From Bacteroidales bacterium (GTDB lineage: Bacteria > Bacteroidota > Bacteroidia > Bacteroidales > UBA932): a stretch of 64,000 nt of DNA. Positions 11,596 through 19,237 of the stretch are shown one piece after another; position 1 is the stretch's first letter, and every line of letters starts with the position of its first letter. The DNA lies in assembly GCA_017504965.1 (NCBI GenBank), contig JAFVQD010000020.1, positions 62,001 to 126,000 of the forward strand, in the 5' to 3' direction. A program made the position numbers and the translations under genes. Under the pieces are notes generated by a model that was given only the letters and a program-made list of their open reading frames with translations, did not search any database and had not been told where the DNA came from.

Positions 11596-12015
11596 ATGAA
11601 AGAGAAAAGAGTATCACACGAAGGTGTAGTAAAGTCTGTTACAGACAAAATTATCAATGTAGAGATAATCACCAAATCTGCCTGCAGCGAGTGTCACGCC
11701 AAGATGATGTGTACGGCATCCGATATGAAAGTGAAGAATATCGCGGTAAAAAGGAGATTTTACGACGACTATAAGGTGGGTGAGCAGGTAAAGGTCTCTC
11801 TGACCAGAACTATGGGCTATAAAGCTGTAGTGATATCTTATCTGTTTCCCCTGATTATTCTAACAATTTTATTATTATATTTGCAGAATACTTATCAGAA
11901 CGAATTGATTGCCGGGCTTGGGAGCATAGCAGGTGTGGCGGTTTACTATTTTTTCGTGTGGCTCCTGAAGGATAAGCTGGAGAACAAGTTCTCCTTTACT
12001 ATTGAGAAACTTTAG
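11596..12015 (+). CDS. rseC: RseC/SoxR-reducing-system family membrane protein
   Basis: The 139-residue protein has a cytoplasmic N-terminal domain with three cysteines (Cys30, Cys33, Cys39 in SACSECHAKMMC) and two transmembrane helices (about 74-96 and 101-121). This matches RseC, which in E. coli works with the Rsx (Rnf-type) complex to keep SoxR reduced. In anaerobic Bacteroidetes, where SoxR is often absent, the protein more likely assists Rnf function or assembly; that is inference from its position directly before rnfB. The family call is good; the role here is not proven. Confidence 0.85.
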   Translation: MKEKRVSHEGVVKSVTDKIINVEIITKSACSECHAKMMCTASDMKVKNIAVKRRFYDDYKVGEQVKVSLTRTMGYKAVVISYLFPLIILTILLLYLQNTYQNELIAGLGSIAGVAVYYFFVWLLKDKLENKFSFTIEKL

Positions 12016-12024
12016 ATCAAAAAT

Positions 12025-12948
12025 ATGGGTACAATTATCATTCCTACTGTAGTCAGCCTCAGTATCTTGGGACTAGTGCTGGCTGTTGTGCTTTATCTTG
12101 TGGCACAAAAATTCAAAGTTGAAGAAGATCCCCGTATCGACGAGGTAGAGGCACAGATGCCCGGAGCAAACTGCGGTGGTTGCGGTTTTGCCGGATGTCG
12201 TGCATTTGCCGAGAACTGTGTTAAGGCAGGATCTTTGGAAGGCTTTTTCTGCCCGGTGGGCGGTAATGCCGTGATGCAGAAAGTTGCAGACGCCCTTGGC
12301 CTCCAGGTGGAGGAGAAAGAACCTATGGTGGCTGTAGTAAGATGTCACGGTACTTGTGACAACAGGGAGACCACCAATGTCTATGACGGCTGTTCTTCTT
12401 GTAAAGTGAAAGCTAACCTTTACTCTGGAGACACAGGGTGTAAGTATGGCTGTCTTGGCTGTGGCGACTGTGTTCAGGCTTGTAAGTTCGGAGCACTTTC
12501 GATGAATCCTAAAACAGGTCTGCCTGAGGTAGATGAGACCAAATGTACTGCTTGTGGCGCCTGTGTGAAAGCTTGTCCTAAGGGGATTATCGAGCTCAGG
12601 AACAAGGGCAAGAAATCTATGAGGGTATTTGTGAAATGTGTGAACAAGGACAAAGGTGCTGTAGCACGCAAAGCTTGTAAAGTGGCTTGTATCGGCTGTG
12701 GCAAGTGTAAGACCGTATGTCCATTTGATGCCATCACTGTGGAGAACAATGTGGCTTATATCGATTTCACCAAGTGCCGTCTGTGCCGTAAATGTGCCGA
12801 GGCTTGTCCTACTAAAGCCATTTGGGATGTAAACTTCCCTGTAAGGGTACCTAAAGCTGAGCCAAAACCGGCTCCTGCACCTGCAGCAGCCCCTGCTCCC
12901 GCTCCGGCACCTGAAGTAAAACCAGTAGAAACTCCTAAAAACGAATAG
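12025..12948 (+). CDS. rnfB: Rnf complex subunit RnfB (ferredoxin-oxidising electron entry subunit)
   Basis: RnfB takes electrons from reduced ferredoxin and passes them through iron-sulphur clusters to RnfC. The 307-residue protein has an N-terminal transmembrane helix (about 7-27), an Fe-S domain with Cys50, Cys53 and Cys58 in NCGGCGFAGC, and four ferredoxin-like cluster motifs starting at about residues 141 (CLGCGDC), 173 (CTACGAC), 221 (CIGCGKC) and 250 (CRLCRKC). The last 30 residues are a low-complexity Ala-Pro-Lys tail, unlike the compact end of E. coli RsxB. It lies between rseC and rnfC with short gaps. Confidence 0.95.
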   Translation: MGTIIIPTVVSLSILGLVLAVVLYLVAQKFKVEEDPRIDEVEAQMPGANCGGCGFAGCRAFAENCVKAGSLEGFFCPVGGNAVMQKVADALGLQVEEKEPMVAVVRCHGTCDNRETTNVYDGCSSCKVKANLYSGDTGCKYGCLGCGDCVQACKFGALSMNPKTGLPEVDETKCTACGACVKACPKGIIELRNKGKKSMRVFVKCVNKDKGAVARKACKVACIGCGKCKTVCPFDAITVENNVAYIDFTKCRLCRKCAEACPTKAIWDVNFPVRVPKAEPKPAPAPAAAPAPAPAPEVKPVETPKNE

Positions 12949-12954
12949 TGATAT

Positions 12955-14286
12955 ATGAAAACATTTAAAATCGGCGGTGTACACCCCCACGATTCTAAAA
13001 TATCAAAGGACTGCGCTATCGAGGATTTTCCAGTATTGGAAAAAGCATACCTCTCTATGGCCCAACATCTAGGCGCACCTGCAGAGCCTATCGTTCAGAA
13101 AGGGGATAAGGTTAAAGTGGGCCAATTGATCGCAAAACCTACAGGTTTCGTATCTGCAAATATCCACTCATCTGTATCCGGTACTGTGGCTGCAGTAGAG
13201 CCTTATGCAGACCTGGCAGGTAACCCTGTAATGCACGTTATTATAGATGTAGAAGGTGATGAATGGGAAGAGAGCATCGACCGCACACCAGATGTAGTAA
13301 GAGATATTACCCTCTCTAAAGAGGAGATCATAAAAAGAATCCAGGACTGTGGTATCGTAGGTCTGGGTGGAGCTTCTTTCCCTACCCATATCAAACTTAC
13401 CCCTCCTCCGGGAAAAGTTGCAGAGTATCTCCTTATCAATGGTGCCGAGTGTGAGCCTTTCCTTACATCTGACTACAGACTTATGATCGAGCAGCCTGAG
13501 CAAGTGCTCATCGGTGCCAAGATCATGATGAAAGCTCTGGATGTTAAAAAATGCCGTTTCGGTGTAGAGGAGAACAAACCTGAAGCTATCGCAAAACTTA
13601 AATCATTCTCAGCTCAGTATCCTGAGATCGAGATCGTACCTTTGAAGAAAAAATATCCTCAAGGTGGTGAGAAACAGCTTATCGAGGCATTGACCGGAAG
13701 GAGAGTCCCTTCTATGGGTCTCCCTATCGATGCAGGTGCTGTGGTTCAGAACTGCGGAACTGCGTTGGCAGTGTATGAGGCTGTTCAGAAGAACAAACCT
13801 CTTTTCGAAGGTATTGTGACCGTAACAGGTAATTGCTCTGAGCAGCAGAGAAACTTCCGCTTGAGAGCAGGTACACCTATCATCAATCTTCTCGATGCTA
13901 TCGGCCGTATCCCTGCAGATGCAGCGAAGATCATCAGCGGTGGTCCTATGATGGGTAAAGCTGTATCAAATCTTCTGGCTGCCACTGTAAAGAGCAGCTC
14001 TGCTATCCTTATGCTTACAGAAGAGGAGACCAAGAGAAAACCCGAATCAAACTGTATCAGATGCGGTAAATGTATCGATGCCTGCCCTATGGGGCTTGAG
14101 CCATATCTATTGGTGAGATATTCGAGAGCCAATATGTATGATGAGCTGGAAGAGAACAAAATATATGACTGTATAGAGTGTGGATGCTGTCTATTCTCTT
14201 GCCCTGCATATATTCCACTTCTTGACCACATCAGAGCATCAAAAGCTGAGGTTATGAAGATTATGCGTAGCCGTCCTAAAAAATAG
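12955..14286 (+). CDS. rnfC: Rnf complex subunit RnfC (NADH-side flavin/Fe-S subunit)
   Basis: RnfC is the peripheral subunit that exchanges electrons with NAD(H). The 443-residue protein has the N-terminal barrel-sandwich part, the Rossmann/FMN region with GLGGASFPTHIK (about 135-146) and NGAECEP (about 161-167), a SLBB-like segment, and two C-terminal [4Fe-4S] motifs, CIRCGKCIDACP (about 366) and CIECGCCLFSCP (about 405). Length is usual for Bacteroidetes; it lacks the long C-terminal repeat extension of E. coli RsxC. Confidence 0.95.
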   Translation: MKTFKIGGVHPHDSKISKDCAIEDFPVLEKAYLSMAQHLGAPAEPIVQKGDKVKVGQLIAKPTGFVSANIHSSVSGTVAAVEPYADLAGNPVMHVIIDVEGDEWEESIDRTPDVVRDITLSKEEIIKRIQDCGIVGLGGASFPTHIKLTPPPGKVAEYLLINGAECEPFLTSDYRLMIEQPEQVLIGAKIMMKALDVKKCRFGVEENKPEAIAKLKSFSAQYPEIEIVPLKKKYPQGGEKQLIEALTGRRVPSMGLPIDAGAVVQNCGTALAVYEAVQKNKPLFEGIVTVTGNCSEQQRNFRLRAGTPIINLLDAIGRIPADAAKIISGGPMMGKAVSNLLAATVKSSSAILMLTEEETKRKPESNCIRCGKCIDACPMGLEPYLLVRYSRANMYDELEENKIYDCIECGCCLFSCPAYIPLLDHIRASKAEVMKIMRSRPKK

Positions 14287-14308
14287 TGAACAAAAAATAA
14301 TTTAAAAT

Positions 14309-15316
14309 ATGAGAAAACTAATTGTCTCACCTTCTCCACACATCCATAGCGTAGAGAATACCCAGAGAATAATGAGAGATGTCATTATCGCATTGTGCCC
14401 ATCTCTGCTTGTCTCTATCTATTTCTTTGGATTCTCTGCCATCAAGCTTGCTCTTGTGGGTGTTGCATCCTGCGTGGCAGTGGAGTATGTCATTCAGAAA
14501 TACATTCTGAAGACCAAAGTAACTATCAACGATTATTCTGCAGCACTTACAGGTTTGTTGCTTGCACTTAACTTGCCACCAAGCTCACCGGGCTGGATGA
14601 TCCTCATCGGCTCTATCGTAGCTATCGGTGTGGCTAAAATGACCTTCGGTGGACTTGGCCAGAACGTGTTTAACCCTGCCCTTGTAGGTCGTGTATTCCT
14701 TTTGGTATCTTTCCCTGTACTTATGACAGACTGGAGTGTTCCTGAGTCGTGGTTCAGAGAGGGTGTCGATGCCACTACAGGAGCTACCCCTCTTGCATTG
14801 ATTAAAGAGGGTCTTGCCAATGGCCTGACTATCGAGCAGATTATGGCATCAAACCCTGATATCTCTTATGTACATATGTTGTTCACTAAGATCGGCGGTT
14901 CTGTCGGTGAGGTCTCTGCACTGGCACTTATCCTCGGTTTTGTATACCTTCTTGTCAGAAGAGTTATCAAACCTACCATCCCAGTGACCATCATCTGCAC
15001 TATCTTCGTGGTTTCAGGTATTTTCTGGCTGGTTAATCCTGATCAGTTTACCGATCCTATCTTCAACATCCTTACCGGTGGTGTCCTTCTCGGTTCTATC
15101 TTTATGGCTACCGACTATGTTACCTCACCTATGAGTACCACAGGTCAGATCATCTTCGGTTTCGGTATCGGTCTTTTGACAGTCCTTATCAGATACTTCG
15201 GTGCATATCCTGAGGGTGTATCATTCGCTATCCTCATTATGAATATGGCTGTTCCATTGCTTAACAAATATTGTAAACCCGCAAGATTCGGGAAGGAGGT
15301 GAAAAATGGCAAGTAA
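14309..15316 (+). CDS. rnfD: Rnf complex membrane subunit RnfD
   Basis: An integral membrane subunit carrying a covalently bound FMN. The 335-residue protein has about nine or ten transmembrane helices and the flavinylation motif in DATTGATPL (about 154-162), where the Thr before GAT-type residues in family members is bound to FMN through phosphodiester linkage. Its last codons overlap the start of rnfG by 11 bases and also contain a perfect Shine-Dalgarno-like sequence for rnfG. Confidence 0.95.
   Translation: MRKLIVSPSPHIHSVENTQRIMRDVIIALCPSLLVSIYFFGFSAIKLALVGVASCVAVEYVIQKYILKTKVTINDYSAALTGLLLALNLPPSSPGWMILIGSIVAIGVAKMTFGGLGQNVFNPALVGRVFLLVSFPVLMTDWSVPESWFREGVDATTGATPLALIKEGLANGLTIEQIMASNPDISYVHMLFTKIGGSVGEVSALALILGFVYLLVRRVIKPTIPVTIICTIFVVSGIFWLVNPDQFTDPIFNILTGGVLLGSIFMATDYVTSPMSTTGQIIFGFGIGLLTVLIRYFGAYPEGVSFAILIMNMAVPLLNKYCKPARFGKEVKNGK
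15293..15308 (+). promoter_or_regulatory. Strong Shine-Dalgarno sequence before rnfG, inside rnfD
   Basis: AAGGAGGTGA occupies 15293-15302, followed by AAA and the ATG at 15306. It matches the anti-Shine-Dalgarno tail over ten bases. Other gene starts in this window lack such a site, as expected for Bacteroidetes. The bases also encode the end of RnfD (GKEVKNGK), so chance or protein coding could account for the match. Confidence 0.7.
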
Positions 15317-15881
15317 ATCATCATTTAAAAATATGGTAGTGGTCCTTACCGCTATCTGCCTTATAGCTTCAGCACTTCTGGCTGTAGTATATAATGTGAC
15401 TGCAGAGCCTATCGCCAAAGCAGAGGTGGCAAAAGTGAATGCCGCTATCTCAGCTGTAGTTCCCGAGTTTGACAATGTCCCTTCAGAGGAGGTTTTCGAG
15501 ATCGAGGATGGCGCAAAAGTGAGCAAAGTCTATCCTGCCAAAAAAGGTGGCGAGATCGTAGGTTATGCAGTAGAGGTGAAGTCAGGTGGTTTTGGTGGTC
15601 CTATCCAGATTATGGTGGGATTCACACCTGATGGTATCATCTATAACACATCTATAGTGGCTGCATCCAATGAGACCCCCGGTCTGGGAGCCAAGATCCT
15701 GGATGATAATATCCCTATCAGAGTTCAGATGAAAAATCTTAACCCTGCTACTACACCTCTTGTGGTGAAAAATGATGGTGGCTCTATCGACGCTATCACT
15801 GCATCTACCATCACTTCAAGAGGCTTCTTGAAAGGTGTAGAGGCTGCTTACGGAGTATTTCTTAAAATTCAAGCTAAATAA
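15306..15881 (+). CDS. rnfG: Rnf complex subunit RnfG (FMN-binding)
   Basis: The subunit has one N-terminal transmembrane helix (about 11-31) and a periplasmic FMN-binding domain. In the 191-residue protein the motifs NETPGLGAKI (about 118-127) and DAITASTITSRG (about 161-172) match the family; the Thr of the second motif is the likely covalent FMN site. The start is set by the strong ribosome-binding site in the end of rnfD. The gene lies in the standard rnf order B-C-D-G-E-A. Confidence 0.94.
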   Translation: MASKSSFKNMVVVLTAICLIASALLAVVYNVTAEPIAKAEVAKVNAAISAVVPEFDNVPSEEVFEIEDGAKVSKVYPAKKGGEIVGYAVEVKSGGFGGPIQIMVGFTPDGIIYNTSIVAASNETPGLGAKILDDNIPIRVQMKNLNPATTPLVVKNDGGSIDAITASTITSRGFLKGVEAAYGVFLKIQAK

Positions 15882-15889
15882 TAAATGTT

Positions 15890-16477
15890 ATGGGAAAATT
15901 GAAACTAATCACTGATGGTATCATCAAAAATAACCCGACATTTGTTTTAGTGTTGGGTATGTGTCCCACTTTGGGTACCACTACTTCAGCCATCAACGGC
16001 TTGGGTATGGGTGTCGCTACTATGTTCGTGCTGATCTTGTCAAATATGGTGATCTCTGCTGTAGCCAAGGTTATTCCTGACAAAGTGCGTATCCCATCTT
16101 ATATCGTAATCATCGCAGCATTCGTTACCATCCTTCAGCTTTTGCTTCAGGCGTATGTACCTTCACTATATGAGACCCTTGGTCTGTTTATCCCACTTAT
16201 CGTGGTTAACTGTATCGTGCTTGGTCGTGCAGAGGCCTTTGCAAATAAAAATGGTGTAGTGGATTCTGCTCTTGACGGTATCGGTGTAGGTCTTGGCTTT
16301 ACCATTGCCCTGACCGTTATCGGTGCAGTGAGGGAGATTCTTGGAAGCGGATCAGTTTTCGGTCTCAAATTTATGGAAGGTGACGGTATGCTTGCCTTTG
16401 TGCTTGCTCCCGGTGCATTCCTCGTTTTGGGCTATCTGATGGTATTGTTTAAAAAACTAACTAATAAAGAGGCATAG
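15890..16477 (+). CDS. rnfE: Rnf complex membrane subunit RnfE
   Basis: An integral membrane subunit (195 residues, about six helices) related to RnfA and to NqrD. The [18 protein letters not shown] segment near the N terminus and the second half-repeat ([16 protein letters not shown]) carry the paired cysteines that in Rnf/Nqr coordinate a membrane-embedded iron centre between RnfA and RnfE. It ends two bases before rnfA. Confidence 0.94.
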   Translation: MGKLKLITDGIIKNNPTFVLVLGMCPTLGTTTSAINGLGMGVATMFVLILSNMVISAVAKVIPDKVRIPSYIVIIAAFVTILQLLLQAYVPSLYETLGLFIPLIVVNCIVLGRAEAFANKNGVVDSALDGIGVGLGFTIALTVIGAVREILGSGSVFGLKFMEGDGMLAFVLAPGAFLVLGYLMVLFKKLTNKEA

Positions 16478-16479
16478 AT

Positions 16480-17094
16480 ATGGAATATTTTATCATTATC
16501 ATTTCGGCAGTATTTGTAAATAATGTCGTACTGTCACAGTTCTTGGGTATCTGTCCTTTCTTGGGTGTCTCTAAAAAGGTTAGTACCGCTGCAGGTATGT
16601 CTGCTGCCGTTACTTTCGTTATGGCACTCGCTACCCTTGTAACATACCTTCTTCAGAAATATGTACTTGACGCTTTCGGTATAGGGTTTATGCAGACTGT
16701 GGCTTTCATCCTGGTGATCGCTGCTCTTGTACAGATGGTAGAGATTATCCTTAAGAAGATCTCTCCATCACTATATCAGGCTCTTGGTATCTTCCTGCCA
16801 CTTATCACTACCAACTGTGTGGTTTTGGGTGTGGCTATCCAGGTAGTTACTAAAGAATTCGATTTTATAAACAATGTCGGTGCACTAAACCCTGCTATGA
16901 TGAATCTTGGCCAGTCAGTGGTATTCGCTATCGCTAATGCGATCGGTTATAGTCTGGCTATGGTGTTGTTTGCAGGTATCAGAGAGCAGCTGGATCTGAA
17001 TAATGTTCCTAAAGCTTTCAGAGGTGTCCCTATCGCACTTATCACTGCAGGTATTATGGCTATGGCCTTTATGGGCTTCAGCGGACTTGTTTAA
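16480..17094 (+). CDS. rnfA: Rnf complex membrane subunit RnfA
   Basis: An integral membrane subunit of 204 residues with about six helices, homologous to NqrE and to RnfE. Signature segments are [20 protein letters not shown] (about 14-33) and [13 protein letters not shown] (about 107-119); the cysteines in both are the expected iron ligands. It is the last structural subunit of the complex; all six core subunits are present and intact in this window. Confidence 0.94.
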   Translation: MEYFIIIISAVFVNNVVLSQFLGICPFLGVSKKVSTAAGMSAAVTFVMALATLVTYLLQKYVLDAFGIGFMQTVAFILVIAALVQMVEIILKKISPSLYQALGIFLPLITTNCVVLGVAIQVVTKEFDFINNVGALNPAMMNLGQSVVFAIANAIGYSLAMVLFAGIREQLDLNNVPKAFRGVPIALITAGIMAMAFMGFSGLV

Positions 17095-17105
17095 TCTGAT
17101 TGAAA

Positions 17106-17378
17106 ATGGAGACATTGGTCAATATTGAAAGGGTGCTTGCCGAGGGGAAAATCGAGGAGGCTTTCAATGCGCTTCACGATTTCCTCAAACAGGAGCCCAA
17201 TAGTGCAAAGGGGTGGTACCTTCTGGGTGGTATCTATCGCAGACAGCAGATGTGGGGCGATGCCATCAATGCCTATGGTAAGGCTAAGATGATAGAGCCC
17301 GACGGTCCTGCAGATGCGGCGATAGAGTCCATCTACGATATCATACGATTTGTTAATAAGGACCTGATGAATCCGTAA
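17106..17378 (+). CDS. Small TPR-repeat protein
   Basis: A 90-residue protein beginning METLVNIERVLAEGKIEEA. It contains two to three tetratricopeptide-type helices: GKIEEAFNALHDFLKQEPNSAKGWYLLGGIY matches a TPR unit and QMWGDAINAYGKAKMIEPD the next. A TTG codon two codons upstream is a possible but less likely start. It follows rnfA by 11 bases and precedes a terminator, so it is probably co-transcribed with rnf. TPR proteins mediate protein contacts; a link to Rnf is only suggested by position. Confidence 0.75.
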   Translation: METLVNIERVLAEGKIEEAFNALHDFLKQEPNSAKGWYLLGGIYRRQQMWGDAINAYGKAKMIEPDGPADAAIESIYDIIRFVNKDLMNP

Positions 17379-17456
17379 TGCGTCATCCCTGTCACACCAG
17401 ACCTGTCTGGGCGTCTGTATCACGAAGAGTGAACTGACTGGGGATCTCACAATATA

Positions 17457-17487
17457 AAAGGGGCTGGCCGAGGGGTCAGCCCTTTTT
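17457..17487 (+). terminator. Rho-independent terminator closing the rnf operon
   Basis: GGGCTGGCC at 17461-17469 pairs with GGTCAGCCC at 17474-17482 (one G-T wobble) over a GAGG loop, flanked by four A residues and five T residues, so it could work in both directions but faces plus-strand genes. Confidence 0.85.
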
Positions 17488-17589
17488 GTGTCCAGACTTG
17501 TGGGTAGAATAGGGGGATGTTGGGGAGGAATTAGGGTCAGTGTCGTAGGGTTAGCGTTGTAGGGATCAGGGTGATCGAGGGGTCAAGGG
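17488..17589. other. G-run-rich intergenic tract
   Basis: No gene is visible. The plus strand has many runs of three to five G (17512-17516, 17522-17525 and others) and several GTAG tetranucleotides (17504-17507, 17545-17548, 17559-17562). It lies directly in front of the first cloverleaf repeat. Confidence 0.5.
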
Positions 17590-17733
17590 CGAAATCGATG
17601 GGACCCGGGATGTGCTCTGCAGTGGGCTGCAGGGCACATCTTGGGTCTTAACCCTGCGCAGGGGCGAGGGGTTAAGACCAACAGGGCCGGCGAGAGGGGA
17701 CTCTCGCGGCCCTTCTGGGCCCCATCGATTTCG
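17590..17733 (+). repeat. Cloverleaf-like palindromic repeat, copy 1 (upstream of the Y1 transposase)
   Basis: A 144-base element with an outer stem and three inner hairpins. The outer stem pairs CGAAATCGATGGG at 17590-17602 with CCCATCGATTTCG at 17721-17733 and continues for three more pairs after one mismatch. Hairpin 1 (17609-17640) has a 14-bp stem with a TGGG loop and a G-T wobble. Hairpin 2 (17644-17679) pairs GGTCTTAACCC with GGGTTAAGACC. Hairpin 3 (17683-17713) pairs AGGGCC and GCGAGAG with CTCTCGC and GGCCCT around a GGGA loop with one bulged G. A second copy lies at 18772-18919 in the same orientation. Confidence 0.88.
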
Positions 17734-17873
17734 TGCCAACTTTTTTATGTTCTGCTTAAGTGTTTTGAAATTACGATTTTAATGGTGATATTTGTCAACG
17801 AACTCAAATAGTCCACCAAAATGGCCTGGGTGGTGTTGGGAAGTGCAGTTAGTAGGCCTATAAAGATATCTGT
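17734..17873. other. Intergenic leader of the transposase gene
   Basis: No gene or clear promoter is seen. It is more AT-rich than the repeat before it and contains one GTAG at 17852-17855. Confidence 0.4.
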
Positions 17874-18752
17874 ATGGTGGCGACTTCATATTACCACGTG
17901 TGTACCAAGGGAGAAGATCTTCCGTGGATGTTTAGGGATGAAATAGATTTTATCGCAGGGATAAATAGGATCGGCTTTTGTGTGTTGAGTGTAAATGTAG
18001 CGGTAGTTGATTTTATATTAATGGATACACACGTCCATTTTATCTTAAAGGGGAGTCTCCCGCTATGTAAAGATTTTATCAATAAGTACAAGCAGATGAC
18101 CGGCAAGTGGGTGTCACATAGACACAATATTGCTAACCATCTCTCTAAAGTGGCCACTACGATAGTTCCCGTCGGCTCAGAGGAGGCTTTGATGGAAGAG
18201 ATAGCGTATGTGGACAGGAACAGTATTATGGCAGGTTACCGATGTATGCCTACAGAGTACAGGTGGGGAATGTCACGATATTTCTTCAAGGATACCCTTT
18301 CGATGGACGCTTTGCTTTCCGGGTTTGAAAAGATAGGGGAGAGAAGTCTTAAAAATCTGAAGAGAAATTTGTCGACGCGAGTGGATATTCCGAGAGATTG
18401 GGAGATAGATAAGTCAGGGATGATCAATCCTCGATGTTTTGTGGATTATAGAATCGTCGAGTCGATATACCGGTCACCTAACAGGTATCTCTATTTTCTC
18501 TCTAAGAAGCTGGAAGGTAAGATCGATATGAAACTCTCTCAAGGTGTCGGCTCATTTATTCCCGATAAAGAGATGCGCTCTATCACAGATAGTCTGACCC
18601 GAGAGATGTTTGGATTGGAGAAGAGGGGACTGCTCAATATGTCACAGCGAATCCAGATAGCCAAAAAACTGCGTTATGAATATGGGGCGACCCATAAACA
18701 GATATCCAGAATGCTCAATGTCGATGTGAATATACTTAAGGGGTTTGTGTAA
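17874..18752 (+). CDS. REP-associated tyrosine transposase-like protein (Y1/HUH, TnpA_REP family)
   Basis: A 292-residue single-strand DNA nickase/transposase relative. The N-terminal Y1 domain opens with YYHVCTKG (about 6-13), has the metal-binding HUH motif as HVHFIL (about 51-56), and a candidate nucleophile Tyr in FINKYKQMTGKW (about 66-77). The C-terminal part ends with a helix-turn-helix-like segment (YGATHKQISRMLNVD). In this family the gene is usually single-copy and domesticated, and acts on short palindromes carrying GTAG. Here it lies between two direct copies of a 145-base cloverleaf repeat, 140 bases after the first and 19 before the second. The reading frame is intact. Whether it still moves anything is unknown. 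Confidence 0.87.
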   Translation: MVATSYYHVCTKGEDLPWMFRDEIDFIAGINRIGFCVLSVNVAVVDFILMDTHVHFILKGSLPLCKDFINKYKQMTGKWVSHRHNIANHLSKVATTIVPVGSEEALMEEIAYVDRNSIMAGYRCMPTEYRWGMSRYFFKDTLSMDALLSGFEKIGERSLKNLKRNLSTRVDIPRDWEIDKSGMINPRCFVDYRIVESIYRSPNRYLYFLSKKLEGKIDMKLSQGVGSFIPDKEMRSITDSLTREMFGLEKRGLLNMSQRIQIAKKLRYEYGATHKQISRMLNVDVNILKGFV

Positions 18753-18771
18753 TAAGAGATTATTAGGCGGG

Positions 18772-18919
18772 GGTGAAATCGGTAGGGCCCGGGATGTGCT
18801 CTGCAGTGTGCTGCAGGGCACATCTTGGGCCTTAACCCTGCGCAGGGGCGAGGGGTTAAGACCCAAAGGGTCGGCGAGACCTCCCTCTCGCGCCCCTTCC
18901 GGGCCTCATCGATTTCGCC
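18772..18919 (+). repeat. Cloverleaf-like palindromic repeat, copy 2 (downstream of the Y1 transposase)
   Basis: This copy has the same order of parts as copy 1. Hairpin 1 keeps its 14-bp stem with loop TGTG instead of TGGG (from 18793). Hairpin 2 keeps TTAACCC/GGGTTAA with one changed pair. Hairpin 3 is the most diverged, but GGCGAGA and TCTCGCG remain. The outer stem (GGTGAAATCGGTAGGGCCCGG with CCGGGCCTCATCGATTTCGCC) pairs with several G-T wobbles. The left arm contains GTAG at 18782-18785. It starts 19 bases after the transposase stop codon. Confidence 0.85.
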
Positions 18920-19140
18920 AATCGGTTTCGCTGGGTCAGTGACATTTCGCGGAACTCGTGCTGTCACTGTCTGTCCTGTCGGTGTCGCTTTGATTTAGTG
19001 TCACCAGTCGGTTTCGCTGGGTCAGTGTCGTACAGTCGGTGTTGTGCCGACTAGTGTCGTGCTGTCTGTGTAGCGTCGGGAGTGTTGTATCATCAGTTTA
19101 GTGACGTGGGGGTGGTCCTGTCTTTGACGCTGTAATGTAG
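18918..19140. repeat. G/T-rich degenerate repeat region with a duplicated 24-base unit
   Basis: A 24-base unit, CCARTCGGTTTCGCTGGGTC plus AGTG, occurs at 18918-18941 and 19004-19027 with one difference. Between and after the copies, short GTGTCG-type words recur (for example near 19026, 19053 and 19140). No open reading frame of interest is seen on either strand. It is adjacent to cloverleaf copy 2 and may be a decayed part of the same mobile element. Confidence 0.55.
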
Positions 19141-19168
19141 TGTCGCTGTGAGGTTGTTGCTCGGAATG

Positions 19169-19207
19169 AAAAATGGGCAGTGAAACAGATGTTTCAGTGC
19201 CCATTTT
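19169..19207 (-). terminator. Terminator downstream of glyA
   Basis: AAAATGGGCAGTGAAACA pairs with TGTTTCAGTGCCCATTTT (one mismatch), an 18-base stem with a short loop, and the flanking A/T runs give a T tract for minus-strand transcripts. It sits 31 bases after the glyA stop. Confidence 0.85.
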
Positions 19208-19237
19208 GGTCATCCGGAACCTCCGGTCAGTCGCTCT

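Noticed and set aside
12073..12990. Long minus-strand open frame (about 305 codons) opposite rnfB
   Set aside because: It is antisense to a gene with clear ferredoxin motifs. The translated product is Thr/Phe/His-rich without recognisable domains, as expected from a complementary frame.
17590..17733. Cloverleaf element read as a simple transcription terminator
   Set aside because: It has no T tract, several separate stems and a second copy 1.2 kb away; the rnf operon already ends with a terminator at 17457-17487.
17590..18919. Insertion sequence with terminal inverted repeats
   Set aside because: The flanking elements are direct copies, no target-site duplication is visible, and the protein is a Y1/HUH type that does not use classic inverted ends.
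18918..19027. CRISPR array
   Set aside because: Only two copies of a 24-base unit are present, with unequal surroundings and no cas genes in the window.
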